Below, in pieces: positions 45,152 through 56,197 of a stretch of DNA of 64,000 nucleotides. The stretch's first letter is position 1, and every line of letters starts with the position of its first letter. The notes under the pieces are model-generated. The model worked only from the letters and a program-made list of their open reading frames with translations. It did not search any database and was not told the DNA's origin. Position numbers and translations under genes: made by a program. The DNA comes from Bryobacter aggregatus MPL3 (GTDB lineage Bacteria > Acidobacteriota > Terriglobia > Bryobacterales > Bryobacteraceae): the NCBI RefSeq assembly GCF_000702445.1, contig NZ_JNIF01000004.1, positions 1-64,000 on the forward strand, given 5' to 3'.

Positions 45152-46492
45152 ATGAAGCGCCTGAATCAAATGGATCGCCGAGCATTCCTGAGAGGGGTTG
45201 GAGGGGTAGCTCTTGCCCTTCCGGTCCTGGAAGCGATGGGCGCGGAAGTCGCCGATCGGATTCCTCGCCGTTTCTGCGCGATTTACACGGCCAATGGTAT
45301 GTCGCTGCCGAAAACGGAGCACGGCATCGACGAGTGGAGCTGGTTTCCGGCCCATGGCAGCGGTGCCGATTTCCAATTTGGAAAGTCCACAGAACCATTT
45401 CATCCGTTCCGCAAACAGGTGAGTTTCATGGGAGGGCTGGAGCATGCGAATGGTCCCAAGGCCGATCCGCATATTTGCTCGGACATGTGGCTCACCGGCG
45501 CTCCGCTGCACAATCCAAAGCCTGGCACCTTTAACGCCGTTGGTCTCGATCAGGTGATCGCGCAGAACACCAAGCAGTACTGCCGTCAACCCTCACTCGT
45601 GTTGTCCATCGATGCGGGGACGGGCTTCCTCTCGCGCACCGGGACGATCTCTTACAATGTTGACGGACGGCCTGTCCCCGCAGAGAACAATCCACGCCGC
45701 ATTTTTGACCGTGTATTCCGCGGCGACAATCCGAACGAAGCGTCCGCCCGTGAAAATTTGCAGCGTCGCATCAAGCTGGTGGATGCCGTATCGGCCAGTG
45801 CAAAATCGCTCGACGCCAGTCTCGGCAAGACGGACCGTGAGCGGATGGACCAGTATCTGAGCACGCTCAACGAGATGGAATCGCGTCTGGTGGCGTCCGA
45901 GCGCTGGATCGACATTCCGCTGAAGAAACAGGATTACTCGCATCTGAATCTTGAGGCTACGAACGCAGGCGATCCGGCGGAGTACTACCGCAACATGTTC
46001 GATCTGATCGCGTTAGCTTTTGACGCGGACATTACCCGTTCGATCGCCTTCATGCTGAACCGCGAGGATGGCATGGGCATCAGCGATACCTTCCCGCTCA
46101 AGCTTGGGCTCTCAAAGACGCACCACAATCTCTCGCACGCGACGGACAAGGAAGGGCAGCTCGACTTCGCCAAGTATGACTTGTTCCTGGCGAAGCAGGT
46201 GGCTCATTTCCTCGATCGCCTGAATCAATACAAGGATAAGAACGGCCCGATTCTGGACAACACAATCGTGCTGTTCGGCAGCGGCGCGAGCACAACGCAC
46301 AACTCACACAATCTCCCGACACTGCTGGCCGGTGGGGCCAATATGGGGCTCAAGCACGGGATGTATTGGCGTCAGGACAATGCGCGGATGTCGAACATGT
46401 ACCTGAGCATTCTCCGGTCAATGGGAATCGAGCAGGAGTCCTTCTCCGACAGCACCAGCACGCTGACCAGCCCGGTGTTTACGAAGTCGTAG
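45152..46492 (+). CDS. DUF1552-family Tat-exported protein
   Basis: This 446-aa protein has a twin-arginine signal ([26 protein letters not shown]). The body is the DUF1552 fold, which resembles alkaline-phosphatase-like enzymes. Landmarks are [98 protein letters not shown], and [29 protein letters not shown] near the end. It is directly downstream of the DUF1592-type gene, a pairing conserved in Acidobacteria and Planctomycetes. The substrate of the pair is unknown; a large carbohydrate or polymer is a common guess. Confidence 0.93.
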   Translation: MKRLNQMDRRAFLRGVGGVALALPVLEAMGAEVADRIPRRFCAIYTANGMSLPKTEHGIDEWSWFPAHGSGADFQFGKSTEPFHPFRKQVSFMGGLEHANGPKADPHICSDMWLTGAPLHNPKPGTFNAVGLDQVIAQNTKQYCRQPSLVLSIDAGTGFLSRTGTISYNVDGRPVPAENNPRRIFDRVFRGDNPNEASARENLQRRIKLVDAVSASAKSLDASLGKTDRERMDQYLSTLNEMESRLVASERWIDIPLKKQDYSHLNLEATNAGDPAEYYRNMFDLIALAFDADITRSIAFMLNREDGMGISDTFPLKLGLSKTHHNLSHATDKEGQLDFAKYDLFLAKQVAHFLDRLNQYKDKNGPILDNTIVLFGSGASTTHNSHNLPTLLAGGANMGLKHGMYWRQDNARMSNMYLSILRSMGIEQESFSDSTSTLTSPVFTKS

Positions 46493-46533
46493 GGCGGGGG
46501 ACCGCCAGCGGGGGCGTCGGGGGCGGAACTCCC

Positions 46534-46896
46534 TCAGCCCGCGACCTTGCGCACAATGGCGGAGAGCTTGGCCTCGGTGGCATCATCCAGTGCGGTGAAG
46601 TACCACGCGGATTCGATGAGCTGATGTGACGCGCCTTCCTCGCGGGTGAGGTTCGCCTCCTGAGTGAATCCGAACGTCATGTATTTCTTGTCCGCGCGGA
46701 AGAAGCAGATGGTCTTGCCCTCCTTCGCGTATCCCGGCATGCCGTACCATACGGTTGGCTGGAGTACCGGCGCACTGCGTAAGATGAGCGCATGGAGACA
46801 CTCGCCCATCTTGCCGTAGGGCGCTGGCATCGCGGTGATCTTTGCGAGTACCGCAGCCTCGCCAGTGACCTTCTTCGTCGCTTTCTTCTCAGGCAT
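46534..46896 (-). CDS. DUF1801-like small protein
   Basis: The start at 46896 follows GGGGAG and begins MPEKKATKKVTGEAAVLAK. The 120-aa product has the pattern VWYGMPGYAKEGKTICFFRADKKYMTFGFTQEANL, then SAWYFTALDDATEAKLSAIVRKVAG, as in small DUF1801/YdhG-type proteins. The longer frame to 47013 is unlikely. The family is a small alpha-beta fold with no well-proven role; iron-handling has been proposed for some members. It is convergent with the DUF1552 gene. Confidence 0.8.
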   Translation of the reverse strand: MPEKKATKKVTGEAAVLAKITAMPAPYGKMGECLHALILRSAPVLQPTVWYGMPGYAKEGKTICFFRADKKYMTFGFTQEANLTREEGASHQLIESAWYFTALDDATEAKLSAIVRKVAG

Positions 46897-47114
46897 AGAG
46901 ACTCCCCACAGCAGCGTACCGCTGAAACAGGTCCGTCGGCGCGTGCCCATGGAGGTGAGGGAGGAGGGGAGGTGCACCTTCCTTTCGCAGCTTTGCCCCG
47001 CTGGTGGGGACAAGTCTGTACTGCCCGTGATCGATCATCTTCATCTTCCTTCATGGATTCTACAAAGACTGCCTCCCGCAGATTGGCTGCGGTTGTTTCT
47101 CTTTGCTGGCAAGC
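46897..47114. other. Intergenic region with no gene seen
   Basis: No convincing reading frame or RNA element was found between the DUF1801-like gene and the SMR transporter gene. It probably holds the promoter of the DUF1801-like gene. Confidence 0.5.
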
Positions 47115-47444
47115 TCAGTGAGCAACCGGCTTCGAAAACGCGTTCATGATTACTACTCCGGAAACGATGAGCCCCATTCCGATGATGGTGGGACGGTCAA
47201 GCGATTGTCCAAAGGCAAACCATCCGATCAGGGAGATGAGCACAATCCCGACGCCGGACCAGATGGCATAGGCGATGCCCACTGGAATTGTTCGGAGGGT
47301 GAGCGATAGACAGTAGAAGGATACTAAGTAGCCCACGCCGACAACAATAGAGGGCAGCAGTCGCGTGAACCCCTCTGAGGCTTTTAACGCTGATGTGGCG
47401 GTCGTCTCAGCGACGATGGCGATGCCCAAATAGAACCAGTTCAT
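47115..47444 (-). CDS. Small multidrug resistance (SMR) transporter, EmrE/QacE type
   Basis: The start at 47444 follows AAGGAG and gives a 109-aa protein with four membrane helices, the normal SMR size. The critical Glu is in helix 1 ([23 protein letters not shown], about E13). Helix 2/3 contains [58 protein letters not shown], which matches EmrE-like exporters of lipophilic cations. It differs from Gdx guanidinium exporters in the helix 3 pattern, but that cannot be settled by eye. A longer reading frame to 47573 adds an unlikely leader. Confidence 0.9.
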   Translation of the reverse strand: MNWFYLGIAIVAETTATSALKASEGFTRLLPSIVVGVGYLVSFYCLSLTLRTIPVGIAYAIWSGVGIVLISLIGWFAFGQSLDRPTIIGMGLIVSGVVIMNAFSKPVAH

Positions 47445-47752
47445 CTTCGGCGGTGCTCCTTCATAGGGATCGGAGAGGTATCCGCTCTCGAGACTCCTGC
47501 TGTCATTGTGATTGATATCCCAGTTCAATACCGCAGTTGCCGTCGGACCTCTCAAGGCGTTTTTCATCGACATCCTCGAAGATGCTGGGGAAGAACCTTG
47601 GTGGATGAAGGGGTGGCTTCGGCCTAGGCAATCCCCTCCCGCGGTCGTAGAGGATTTCGCCCCTCATTGACGCCCGTCAGTCACGCCGGGTCTTCATCCA
47701 TCGCCAGCAGGCGCTGTCGTCGGCGACCAACCACCTCGCGGTACTTTTACAT
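47445..47752. other. Intergenic region upstream of the SMR gene
   Basis: About 308 bp lie between the SMR start and the end of the SpoIIAA-like gene. The minus strand carries a frame that continues into the SMR gene from 47573 but has no family match. I looked for guanidine riboswitch features and found no convincing one. No other gene was seen. Confidence 0.4.
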
Positions 47753-48127
47753 TCATTTGGGGGCGCTCCATTCCTCCAGCCACCTCCGCGCCTCACCGGC
47801 GTCGGTGTGATCGAAGTATCGGATCGTCGCTTTCGTGAACGGCTTGCAGAATATCGCCATGCCGTGTTGCCATTTCGCGTCCCCGACCATGGCGATCCGT
47901 TCGATGTCGGCGAAGTGCCGAATGTCGAACTTGATGTCTTCCCATATTGCGGCAGCGTCCCAGCCATGGAAACCGGTCATATCGAACAACACACGTAGTT
48001 TTCCATGCTGCCGGAGGAGCCGCTCGAACTCAGGCACAAAGTGATCGTAATCTGCTTTTACCAACTTCCCGCTGAGGTGAACCGCGAGCAGCTTCCCGCC
48101 GTTGTCTTCATGCAGTTGAATGGGCAT
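47753..48127 (-). CDS. SpoIIAA-like STAS-fold protein
   Basis: This 124-aa protein has the SpoIIAA-like/STAS-fold pattern: LLAVHLSGKLVKADYDHFVPEFERLLRQHGKLRVLFDMTGFHGWDAAAIWEDIKFDIRHFADIERIAMVGDAKWQHGMAIFCKPFTKATIRYFDHTDAGEARRWLEEW. The conserved DMTGFHGW and FDHTDAGEARRWL segments place it well. It lacks an obvious anti-sigma partner nearby. Such proteins often occur with stress and dormancy genes, and the next large gene set is of that kind. Confidence 0.85.
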   Translation of the reverse strand: MPIQLHEDNGGKLLAVHLSGKLVKADYDHFVPEFERLLRQHGKLRVLFDMTGFHGWDAAAIWEDIKFDIRHFADIERIAMVGDAKWQHGMAIFCKPFTKATIRYFDHTDAGEARRWLEEWSAPK

Positions 48128-48770
48128 TGGGTCTCCTTGTGGGCGTTTTTACCGCAAGTTGTTGTCCATGTGGACTCCGCTGATCTGCTCATTTCTGCAA
48201 GCCGTTTTCCCTTCTAGGATTCGGCTTGACTCCACTTCCAATTCTGGATTTCCGTCAGGTCTGAGTGTTTTCTGCACCATCTGTTTCAGGTAGCCGCTCT
48301 GAGACCCTAAGTTCGGCCGGCGATCGATCAAGTTAAATCCTCGCCTGTGCGGATTCGCATATTGCTGTGGAATCGGACGCATCCTCCTCACACTCCTGCG
48401 GCCGCACCCGCACAATGCCACCAAGATTGAGGGAGTGAGAGTGGTTGGGTGTGCATTGGCAAGCTGTGTGAGCTTGGACACTTGGAACTCGAATACAGGA
48501 CTTGAAATATGCCCAATCTGAAGCCTTGGATGCTGCACTTGGCGACAAGCTCCCACGACATTCTGATGCCGTTCCCAGGAAACGGCAAGCTGGACACCTC
48601 AGGATGCCCGCCTGGATGGCCCCCATGCAGATTGAGGCGAGGATCAATCAGAACGCAAAGATGGCGCGCCCAGCGCACTTGGGAAATGAATCTCAGCGTT
48701 GGTTTCTGCGTCCCGATTCGCAACACTTTGTGCGTGTAGATGCTCAGCACTGTGTAGTGGAGAGAACTAT
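48128..48770. other. Long intergenic stretch without a recognisable gene
   Basis: About 640 bp between the SpoIIAA-like gene and the stress-protein gene. Only overlapping, unmatched frames were seen on both strands. It probably contains a decayed sequence plus the promoters of both neighbours. No hairpin or repeat stood out. Confidence 0.45.
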
Positions 48771-49232
48771 ATGCCCAAAACGGTTGTCGGATTGTTTGAG
48801 AAACCTGATCTGGTTGACGGCGTCGTCCGCGAGATCGAAGCCCTTGGTTTTCCCCGGATAGAGGTTCACACGCTGACGGAGCCGGCGACCTTCGAGGTCA
48901 CAGGGGTGATGAGCTTCCCTCGCATCGAGTTCGAAGTCGAGGTGGGCCGGGCACTCGCCAGGATTGGAGCGACCAACGCCGAATCACAAGTTTACTTGGA
49001 CGGCCTGGGGCGGGGAGGAGCTTTGGTTTTCGCGACGGGGAGCGACGAGCAGGTGGATGCCGCGGCGAAGATCATGAACCAGCACGGCGCAGTGGGGATA
49101 GAAGAAAACATCGGCTCAGAACCGCAGATGCCCGGTATCGTTCGCGAGAATATCACTCCGATTCGAGACCGTCCGGTGCAGGCCGGCCGCATACAGGTGT
49201 CCGGCAGTGGCGCGGTTTTCTTTGTGTGGTGA
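48771..49232 (+). CDS. YflT-like (general stress protein 17M) domain protein
   Basis: The start at 48771 follows TGGAGAG and gives a 153-aa protein. It begins [27 protein letters not shown], which matches the start of the YflT-type 'general stress' domain ('k.vvglf......a..av..L...G'). The rest repeats a similar alpha/beta unit ([56 protein letters not shown]). The C-terminus ([19 protein letters not shown]) is unusual. It is 92 bases upstream of the transketolase and probably belongs to the same expression unit. Confidence 0.72.
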   Translation: MPKTVVGLFEKPDLVDGVVREIEALGFPRIEVHTLTEPATFEVTGVMSFPRIEFEVEVGRALARIGATNAESQVYLDGLGRGGALVFATGSDEQVDAAAKIMNQHGAVGIEENIGSEPQMPGIVRENITPIRDRPVQAGRIQVSGSGAVFFVW

Positions 49233-49324
49233 GGCGGCGCTACTTTCGAAAAGACGCCACCGCGATCGGATCAAGACGAAAGAGCCGAGGTCGCGCCCTC
49301 GCGGCTTCGAAGAAAACAGGGACC

Positions 49325-51397
49325 ATGGCTACTCTGAATGCGGCGCAATTAGATCAACTGTCGATCAACACGATCCGTTTCCTGTCCGTTGACGCAGTGC
49401 AAAAGGCTGACAGCGGGCACCCAGGCTTGCCGTTGGGTGCCGCACCCATGGCCTACGCATTGTGGACCCGCTTTCTCCGGCACAATCCCACTCATCCCCA
49501 ATGGTCAAATCGGGACCGCTTCGTCCTGTCGGCCGGCCACGGCTCAATGCTGCTCTACAGCCTCTTGTATCTCACCGGCTATGATCTGTCTCTCGATCAA
49601 ATCAAGCAATTCCGCCAATGGCGCAGCCTTACGCCGGGTCATCCTGAGCGCGGTCTCACTCCTGGTGTCGAAACTACCACTGGCCCGCTTGGTCAGGGTT
49701 TTGGCAACGGCGTTGGCTTGGCGATTGCGGAAGCGCATCTGGCGGCGCGCTACAACCGGCCAGGTTTCGAGATCGTTGATCATTTCACCTACGCGTTAGT
49801 CAGCGACGGCGACCTGATGGAAGGCGTGGCCTCCGAATCCGCTTCCCTGGCAGGGCAATTGGAACTTGGCAAGCTGATCTACCTTTTCGACAACAACCAT
49901 GTGACGCTCTCGGCCGGCACGAACATGACCTGCAATGACGATCACGCGCGGCGGTTCGAGGCCTATGGTTGGCACACGCAATCGGTGGAGGATGGTAACG
50001 ACGTGGAGGCGATCGACCTGGCTCTACAAGCGGCGCGGAGCGAGACGCGGCGCCCGTCGTTGATCCTTGTCCGCACTCATCTGGGCTTTGGTTCTCCGGA
50101 CAAGCAGGACAGTTTTGAGGCTCACGGTTCGCCGCTAGGGGCGGAAGAGGTCAAGCGAACCAAGGAGAACCTGGGTTGGCCGGTCACTCCTCTCTTCGAT
50201 GTTCCATCGGAAGCGCTCGCCCATTTTCGCGAAGCCCTGCCGCGAGGGCTGCAGGCGGAGTCTGCGTGGCAGGAACGATTCTCCCAGTACGCTGCGGCGT
50301 ACCCCGACTTGGCTAGGGAATTTGAACAGAGGATGCGCGGTGAATTGCCCGCCGGTTGGGACGCGGATATTCCAGTCTTCCCAGCAGACCCAAAGGGGAT
50401 GAAGACCCGAGTGGCATCCGGAAAGGTGATGAACGCGATCGCGCCCAAACTTCCGGCGCTGATGGGCGGTTCTGCCGATCTGGATCCTTCGACGTTCACC
50501 GCCCTTGAAGGCGCGGGTGATTTTGAATCTCCCGATAGAGCCTGGGGCGACACCCAAGGTTCGAGCGGTGGCGGCTGGAGTTACGCTGGACGCAACCTGC
50601 ACTTTGGCATTCGGGAACACGGGATGGGCGTCATTCTGAATGGCATGGCCGTACATGGAGGCTTCATTCCGTACGGGGCGACGTTTCTGATCTTCTCCGA
50701 TTACATGCGCCCGGCCATCCGGTTGGCGGCCATCATGGAGCAGCGGGTGGTCTACGTTTTCACCCACGACAGCATTGCGCTCGGCGAAGACGGGACAACG
50801 CATCAGCCCGTGGAACAACTTGCGAATCTGCGTGCAATTCCGCACCTGGTGGTGATCCGGCCCTGCGATGCCAACGAGACCGCGTACGCCTGGCGCCATG
50901 CAATCGAGACGCGAGGCCGTCCGGTCGCCCTGATCCTGACGCGCCAGGATGTGCCGACTCTGGACCGTAACCGCTACGCTTCCGCCGAGGGCCTCCAACG
51001 CGGAGCCTATATTCTGTCCGAAGCAGCGAACGGTCAGCCTCAGATGATTTTGATCGCAACCGGCTCAGAAGTGAGTCTGGCCATTGAGGCGCAACGGGAC
51101 TTGGAAAAGCAAAACGTTCAGGCGCGTGTGGTGTCCATGCCCAGTTGGGAATTGTTTGATGCGCAGACGGAGGAATATCGTTGCTCCGTATTGCCTCCCC
51201 TGATTCGCACGCGTTTGGCCGTGGAAGCAGGAGCCACACAGGGATGGCATCGCTACGTCGGCGATCTGGGTCAAGTGATTGGTCTTGATCATTTCGGCGC
51301 CTCCGCGCCCGCTCCGGTGCTGCTGCGCGAATACGGCTTTACTGTGGACAACGTCTGCAAGCGAGCCTTGGCCTTGCTGGAAAAGAACCATGCCTGA
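49325..51397 (+). CDS. tkt: Transketolase
   Basis: This 690-aa enzyme transfers two-carbon units between sugar phosphates with thiamine diphosphate (TPP). The TPP domain has the [58 protein letters not shown] and [32 protein letters not shown] blocks. The Pyr domain has [61 protein letters not shown] and [18 protein letters not shown]. The C-terminal domain starts near 545. It is about the usual 660-690 residues. The ATG at 49325 is preceded by GGGAC. It overlaps the next small gene by eight bases. Confidence 0.96.
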   Translation: MATLNAAQLDQLSINTIRFLSVDAVQKADSGHPGLPLGAAPMAYALWTRFLRHNPTHPQWSNRDRFVLSAGHGSMLLYSLLYLTGYDLSLDQIKQFRQWRSLTPGHPERGLTPGVETTTGPLGQGFGNGVGLAIAEAHLAARYNRPGFEIVDHFTYALVSDGDLMEGVASESASLAGQLELGKLIYLFDNNHVTLSAGTNMTCNDDHARRFEAYGWHTQSVEDGNDVEAIDLALQAARSETRRPSLILVRTHLGFGSPDKQDSFEAHGSPLGAEEVKRTKENLGWPVTPLFDVPSEALAHFREALPRGLQAESAWQERFSQYAAAYPDLAREFEQRMRGELPAGWDADIPVFPADPKGMKTRVASGKVMNAIAPKLPALMGGSADLDPSTFTALEGAGDFESPDRAWGDTQGSSGGGWSYAGRNLHFGIREHGMGVILNGMAVHGGFIPYGATFLIFSDYMRPAIRLAAIMEQRVVYVFTHDSIALGEDGTTHQPVEQLANLRAIPHLVVIRPCDANETAYAWRHAIETRGRPVALILTRQDVPTLDRNRYASAEGLQRGAYILSEAANGQPQMILIATGSEVSLAIEAQRDLEKQNVQARVVSMPSWELFDAQTEEYRCSVLPPLIRTRLAVEAGATQGWHRYVGDLGQVIGLDHFGASAPAPVLLREYGFTVDNVCKRALALLEKNHA

Positions 51398-51590
51398 TTC
51401 TCCAAAAAATCAGGAAGGCTTTGAATCGAAGCAAGATCTCGATGAAGCCGCCGCCTTTGGAGACACGCACTGGAAGCAGGGTGACGACGATCCCGAATTT
51501 GTTGTGCCGCTGGCCCCAGCCGTTGCCGCGTCACCGGCGTCAAGTCGCAAGCCTGGAACACAGGGACTCAAAATGACGAGGGAGTTGTGA
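51390..51590 (+). CDS. 66-aa protein between transketolase and phosphoglucomutase
   Basis: This small protein starts inside the end of the transketolase gene (ATG at 51390, 8-base overlap) and stops at 51590, inside the phosphoglucomutase start (GTGA overlap). It is acidic and low in order: [56 protein letters not shown]. No family is recognised. Overlap on both sides means the ribosome probably passes from gene to gene. It may be a small regulatory peptide or simply a coupling device. Confidence 0.55.
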   Translation: MPDSPKNQEGFESKQDLDEAAAFGDTHWKQGDDDPEFVVPLAPAVAASPASSRKPGTQGLKMTREL

Positions 51591-53254
51591 ACCTAGGTCC
51601 ACTTGCGGGAAAGCCGGCCGAAGCATCGATGCTGGTAAACGTACCCAGACTCGTGTCGGCTTACTATACGGAGGTTCCCGACGCTTCCCGGCCAGAGCAA
51701 CGCGTGGCATTCGGCACCTCGGGTCATCGTGGTTCCTCATTCGACACGGCGTTTAACGAGAGGCATATCCTCGCCATCAGTCAGGCCATTTGCCTGTACC
51801 GGAAGCGGGAGCAGATCGAGGGGCCTCTGTTTCTTGGCATGGATACGCATGCGCTCTCTGTGCCGGCTCTTGCGAGCACCCTTGAAGTGCTGGCAGCCAA
51901 CGGAGTTGACGTCCTGCTGGCGGAGGGAGATGAATACACTCCGACGCCTGCTGTTTCTCACGCGATTCTCACTTACAACCGCGGGCGCAAGACCGGATTC
52001 GCCGACGGCATTGTCATCACGCCGTCGCACAACCCGCCTCATGACGGAGGATTCAAATACAATCCGCCGAATGGAGGGCCAGCCGAATCGGCCATTACCG
52101 ACGGGATTGGAGCCAAGGCAAACGCGTTTCTGGAGGACGGGCTGCGTGGGGTGCAGCGAGTTCCTTTCGAAAAGGCCCTTCACGCAGCCACGACACACAG
52201 GCACGACTATCTGAATGCCTACGTCGCCGATCTGGCCAATGTGATCGACATGGATGCGATTCGTGGCGCGAAGATCAGCATGGGAGTTGATCCGCTTGGC
52301 GGCGCAGGAGTCCATTACTGGGAACCGATTGCAGAGCGCTACGGGTTGAAGCTCACAGTCGTGAACAAGGCCGTCGATCCCACCTTCCGTTTTATGACTG
52401 TTGATTGGGACGGCCAGATTCGTATGGACCCATCTTCACCGTATGCGATGCAGCGGCTCATCGGCCTCAAGGATCGCTTCGAGATTGCTTTTGCCTGCGA
52501 CACGGACCACGACCGTCACGGGATTGTCGCCAGGAGTTCCGGGTTGCTGCCACCCAATCACTATCTTTCGGTCGCAATCCACTACCTCTTCCAACATCGG
52601 CCACAGTGGAGTAGTGAGGCAGCCATCGGCAAGACGGTGGTGAGCAGCCAGATGATCGATCGCGTCACGGCGAAGCTTGGCCGGAAGCTCGATGAAGTGC
52701 CGGTGGGTTTTAAGTGGTTTGTGGATGGTTTCCTCGACGGCTCGCTTGGCTTCGGTGGAGAGGAAAGCGCGGGCGCATCCTTTCTTCGTAGGGATGGCAG
52801 CGTTTGGACGACAGACAAAGATGGCATTGTCCCCGCTTTGCTCGCAGCGGAGATCACTGCGCGGATGGGTCGCGATCCTGGTGAGATCTACGGAGACCTC
52901 ACGCACGAGTTCGGCGAGGCGGCTTACGACCGCGTGGAGGCTCCAGCGACTCGTGCGCAAAAAGAAATGCTGGGCAAACTCTCGCCGGAGCAGGTCCATT
53001 CCAAGGAACTGGCCGGGGAGAAGATCCAGATGATCCTCACTCACGCTCCGGGCAACAAGGCTCCCATCGGTGGATTGAAGGTGATGGCAGAGAACGGATG
53101 GTTTGCGGCGCGCCCTTCAGGAACCGAGGATATCTATAAGATTTACGCGGAGAGCTTCCAGGGAACCGATCATCTGCATCGCATCCTCACGGAAGCGCAG
53201 GCAATCGTTAACGAAACTTTGGGCGTCAAGCCCGATCGGAATGGCAAATTATGA
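51587..53254 (+). CDS. pgm: Phosphoglucomutase (alpha-D-glucose phosphate-specific)
   Basis: This 555-aa enzyme interconverts glucose-1-phosphate and glucose-6-phosphate. It starts with GTG overlapping the stop of the small gene. Blocks are [30 protein letters not shown], the phosphoserine loop [27 protein letters not shown] (Ser near residue 147), the metal loop [12 protein letters not shown], the sugar-binding [12 protein letters not shown] and the phosphate-binding [18 protein letters not shown]. The length is normal for this phosphoglucomutase type. It overlaps glgP by four bases. With the next gene it links glycogen breakdown to central metabolism. Confidence 0.96.
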   Translation: MNLGPLAGKPAEASMLVNVPRLVSAYYTEVPDASRPEQRVAFGTSGHRGSSFDTAFNERHILAISQAICLYRKREQIEGPLFLGMDTHALSVPALASTLEVLAANGVDVLLAEGDEYTPTPAVSHAILTYNRGRKTGFADGIVITPSHNPPHDGGFKYNPPNGGPAESAITDGIGAKANAFLEDGLRGVQRVPFEKALHAATTHRHDYLNAYVADLANVIDMDAIRGAKISMGVDPLGGAGVHYWEPIAERYGLKLTVVNKAVDPTFRFMTVDWDGQIRMDPSSPYAMQRLIGLKDRFEIAFACDTDHDRHGIVARSSGLLPPNHYLSVAIHYLFQHRPQWSSEAAIGKTVVSSQMIDRVTAKLGRKLDEVPVGFKWFVDGFLDGSLGFGGEESAGASFLRRDGSVWTTDKDGIVPALLAAEITARMGRDPGEIYGDLTHEFGEAAYDRVEAPATRAQKEMLGKLSPEQVHSKELAGEKIQMILTHAPGNKAPIGGLKVMAENGWFAARPSGTEDIYKIYAESFQGTDHLHRILTEAQAIVNETLGVKPDRNGKL

Positions 53255-55797
53255 GCGAAAAAATCCGTGCCAGTCACCCCATCTACAAGCTACTCCCCAT
53301 CGAAATTGAGGGGCTCGACTCCCTGGCGGAACTCGCCTTGGACATGCGCTGGTCGTGGAATCATGCGACTGACGAAGTGTGGCGGCAGTTGGATCCTGAA
53401 CTGTGGAGGATCACACATAACCCCTGGGTTGTTCTACAGACGGTTTCGCGCGACCAGATCGAGCGCGTGCTGGCAGATCCTGTTTTCCGGAAGAACGTCG
53501 ATGGCTTGGTCGAAGCCAGCCGGCAAGCGGCGAAGACGCCCGCTTGGTTTCAAAAGAATCATGCGGGCTCTCCCCTGACATGCGCGGCCTACTTCAGCAT
53601 GGAATTCATGCTCAGTGAAGCGCTGCCGATCTATTCGGGTGGGCTTGGTAATGTGGCCGGCGATCAACTGAAAGCGGCTAGTGACCTGGGCGTTCCGGTC
53701 GTCGGAGTGGGGTTGCTCTACCAACAGGGCTACTTTCGCCAAGTGATCGATAAAGATGGAGCGCAGCAAGCTCTCTTCCCTTACAACGATCCTGGACAGT
53801 TGCCAATCACGCCGCTGCGCCAACCGAACGGAGAGTGGCTGCGGTTGGAGATCGCGTTGCCTGGCTACTCGGTCTGGTTGCGCGCCTGGCAGGTGCAGGT
53901 TGGCAGAGTCAAGCTCTACCTGTTGGACAGTAACGACGCAGCAAACTTCCCGGTACATCGTGGGATTACGAGCGAACTCTATGGCGGCGGGCCGGAACTG
54001 CGCCTCAAACAAGAAATGCTGTTGGGAATTGGCGGATGGCGCCTGCTCCACGCACTCGGAGTCCAGCCGGAAGTCTGTCACTTAAATGAAGGGCACGCGG
54101 CCTTCGCCGTGTTGGAGCGCGCCCGAGATTTCATGGAAGAGACTGGGCAACCCTTCGAAGTGGCACTCGCTGCAACTCGAGTTGGCAATCTCTTCACCAC
54201 GCACACTGCCGTAGCGGCTGGCTTTGACCGCTTCGCACCGTCTCTCATTGAGCAATACCTCGGCGGCTATGTCCAGCAAAAGCTCAAGATCACCTCCCAT
54301 GATTTGCTGGCTCTTGGCCGCCTAGATCCTGACGACTCGTCGGAGCCCTTCAATATGGCGTATCTGGCAATTCGAGGGAGCGGGCAGGTCAATGGCGTAA
54401 GCCGCCTGCACGGTAAGGTGAGCCGGCACATCTTTCTGCCACTCTTCCCGCATTGGCCGGAGGACGAGATCCCCGTCGGCCACGTGACCAACGGAGTCCA
54501 CATGCCCACTTGGGACTCTGCTCCAGCCGACTCTCTATGGACAGATGCCTGTAGCAAGGCGCGTTGGCTGGGGACGACAGAAGCCCTGGACCAGGACATT
54601 CGCTGCGTCCCGGACGCCAAGATATGGCAACTTCGCACCGCCAATAGAATGTCGCTTGTTGAATACGCGCGCGAACGACTCTCCCGCCAACTTGCCGCTT
54701 CGGGCGCATCGGCGGAGGCGGTTGATAAAGCAAAGCATCTTTTTGATCCCAACACTCTCACGCTCGGATTTGCACGCCGCTTTGCGACCTACAAGCGACC
54801 GAATCTATTGCTGCACGACCCGCCCCGGCTGCTTCGCTTGTTGACCAATCCACAGCGTCCAGTACAACTCATCATTGCTGGAAAAGCACATCCGGCAGAC
54901 CAAGCAGGGCAAGCCCTGATTCAGGAATGGATTCATTTCATCCGGCAGCCGGTCCCGCGTCCTCATGTGATCTTTCTGAGCGATTACGACATGCTTCTGA
55001 CGGAGCATTTGGTGCAAGGCGTGGATGTGTGGATCAATACACCGAGTCGGCCCTGGGAAGCTTGTGGGACAAGCGGTATGAAAGTGCTGGTGAACGGCGG
55101 GCTCAATCTGTCCGAGTTGGATGGCTGGTGGGCAGAGGCTTACGCACCTGAAGTTGGATGGGCCTTAGGGGACGGTCAGGAGCATGGTGACGATCCGGCC
55201 TGGGACGCGATCGAGGCCAACGGGCTCTACGAATTGCTCGAGGATCAGGTGATCCCAGAGTTCTATCGCCGGGACGCGAGCGGCGTCCCCACTGCATGGA
55301 TCAAGCGGATGCGGGAGAGCATGGCGCACTTGACTCCGCGTTTTTCCGCTGGCCGTGCCGTGCGCGAGTATTCGGAGCAGCACTATCTCCCTGCTGCGGC
55401 TGCCTACCGGGAGCGCGCGGCGAATCAGGGTGCGATCGCCAAGCAAGTGGTGGATTGGAAGCGGGCGTTAGATTGGGGCTGGGGCTCGTTACGCTTCGGA
55501 GATTTGCACGTCGAAACCACTGCGGATCAGCACAGGTTCGAGGTCGAAATCTTCCTGCACGATCTCGACCCCAATGGGGTGCGCGTGGAACTTTATGCGG
55601 ACGGAATCAACGGAGGCGAACCCGTTCGTATCGAAATGAAATGCGAAAGACCAGCAGCTCACGTATCCACAGGCTGCCGGTATCACGCAACCACACCCCT
55701 CACACGCGCAGCAAACGACTATACGGCGCGAGTGATCCCGCAGCGTGCCGGGGTCGCAGTTCCGCTCGAGTCGGCTCGAATCCTATGGCAACGATGA
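53251..55797 (+). CDS. glgP: Alpha-glucan phosphorylase (GT35, DUF3417-containing type)
   Basis: This 848-aa enzyme releases glucose-1-phosphate from glycogen. The N-terminal DUF3417 domain (about 15-110) has [31 protein letters not shown]. The phosphorylase core has [92 protein letters not shown] and [15 protein letters not shown]. The PLP-binding Lys is in [29 protein letters not shown]. It is the short-N-terminus bacterial/archaeal type, not the E. coli type. It overlaps pgm by ATGA, so their output is matched. Confidence 0.96.
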   Translation: MSEKIRASHPIYKLLPIEIEGLDSLAELALDMRWSWNHATDEVWRQLDPELWRITHNPWVVLQTVSRDQIERVLADPVFRKNVDGLVEASRQAAKTPAWFQKNHAGSPLTCAAYFSMEFMLSEALPIYSGGLGNVAGDQLKAASDLGVPVVGVGLLYQQGYFRQVIDKDGAQQALFPYNDPGQLPITPLRQPNGEWLRLEIALPGYSVWLRAWQVQVGRVKLYLLDSNDAANFPVHRGITSELYGGGPELRLKQEMLLGIGGWRLLHALGVQPEVCHLNEGHAAFAVLERARDFMEETGQPFEVALAATRVGNLFTTHTAVAAGFDRFAPSLIEQYLGGYVQQKLKITSHDLLALGRLDPDDSSEPFNMAYLAIRGSGQVNGVSRLHGKVSRHIFLPLFPHWPEDEIPVGHVTNGVHMPTWDSAPADSLWTDACSKARWLGTTEALDQDIRCVPDAKIWQLRTANRMSLVEYARERLSRQLAASGASAEAVDKAKHLFDPNTLTLGFARRFATYKRPNLLLHDPPRLLRLLTNPQRPVQLIIAGKAHPADQAGQALIQEWIHFIRQPVPRPHVIFLSDYDMLLTEHLVQGVDVWINTPSRPWEACGTSGMKVLVNGGLNLSELDGWWAEAYAPEVGWALGDGQEHGDDPAWDAIEANGLYELLEDQVIPEFYRRDASGVPTAWIKRMRESMAHLTPRFSAGRAVREYSEQHYLPAAAAYRERAANQGAIAKQVVDWKRALDWGWGSLRFGDLHVETTADQHRFEVEIFLHDLDPNGVRVELYADGINGGEPVRIEMKCERPAAHVSTGCRYHATTPLTRAANDYTARVIPQRAGVAVPLESARILWQR

Positions 55798-56197
55798 ACA
55801 TTCGCAGCAACCAGTGCAGGTAGTTAATGAAACCGAAGCAACATCTCCACGCTGGATGTATTGAGAGTTTTGGCAGCTCCGCATCCGATGTTCTCGAACT
55901 CGCGAACTATCTTAGGGTTAACAGTCTGCTCTCGTTTCAGGGCTGCCCGTCGAAAATCGGTCAGCCAGCTTGTACAGCGCCGACCGTCCGGCGGGGCGCT
56001 GACGAACAACTTTCCACAAGCCGGCTTCTCGCCCGCTTGGCGCATGGTAAGTCTGGGGGACGGGATTGACAACAGCGGGTGATTCCTGCGCAATGCCGCC
56101 GCCACATCTTCTACCAGTCTGAGCGCCCTCCCGCCGATTGGATCGCAAAAAACTTCTGGCTGCCGCGCCGCAGATGCCATAGCCTACACTAAACTAC
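55798..56197. other. Intergenic stretch with no clear gene
   Basis: About 400 bp. A minus-strand frame (55824-56180) has a helical piece TVNPKIVREFENIGCGAAKTLNTSSVEMLLRFH that faintly recalls helix-hairpin-helix sequences, but the rest is without pattern. I do not call a gene. It may be a decayed one. Confidence 0.4.

Noticed and set aside
47445-47600. A guanidine riboswitch ahead of the SMR gene
   Set aside because: I looked for the known guanidine riboswitch motifs; only scattered GGTCCGA-like pieces were seen, not enough to support a call.
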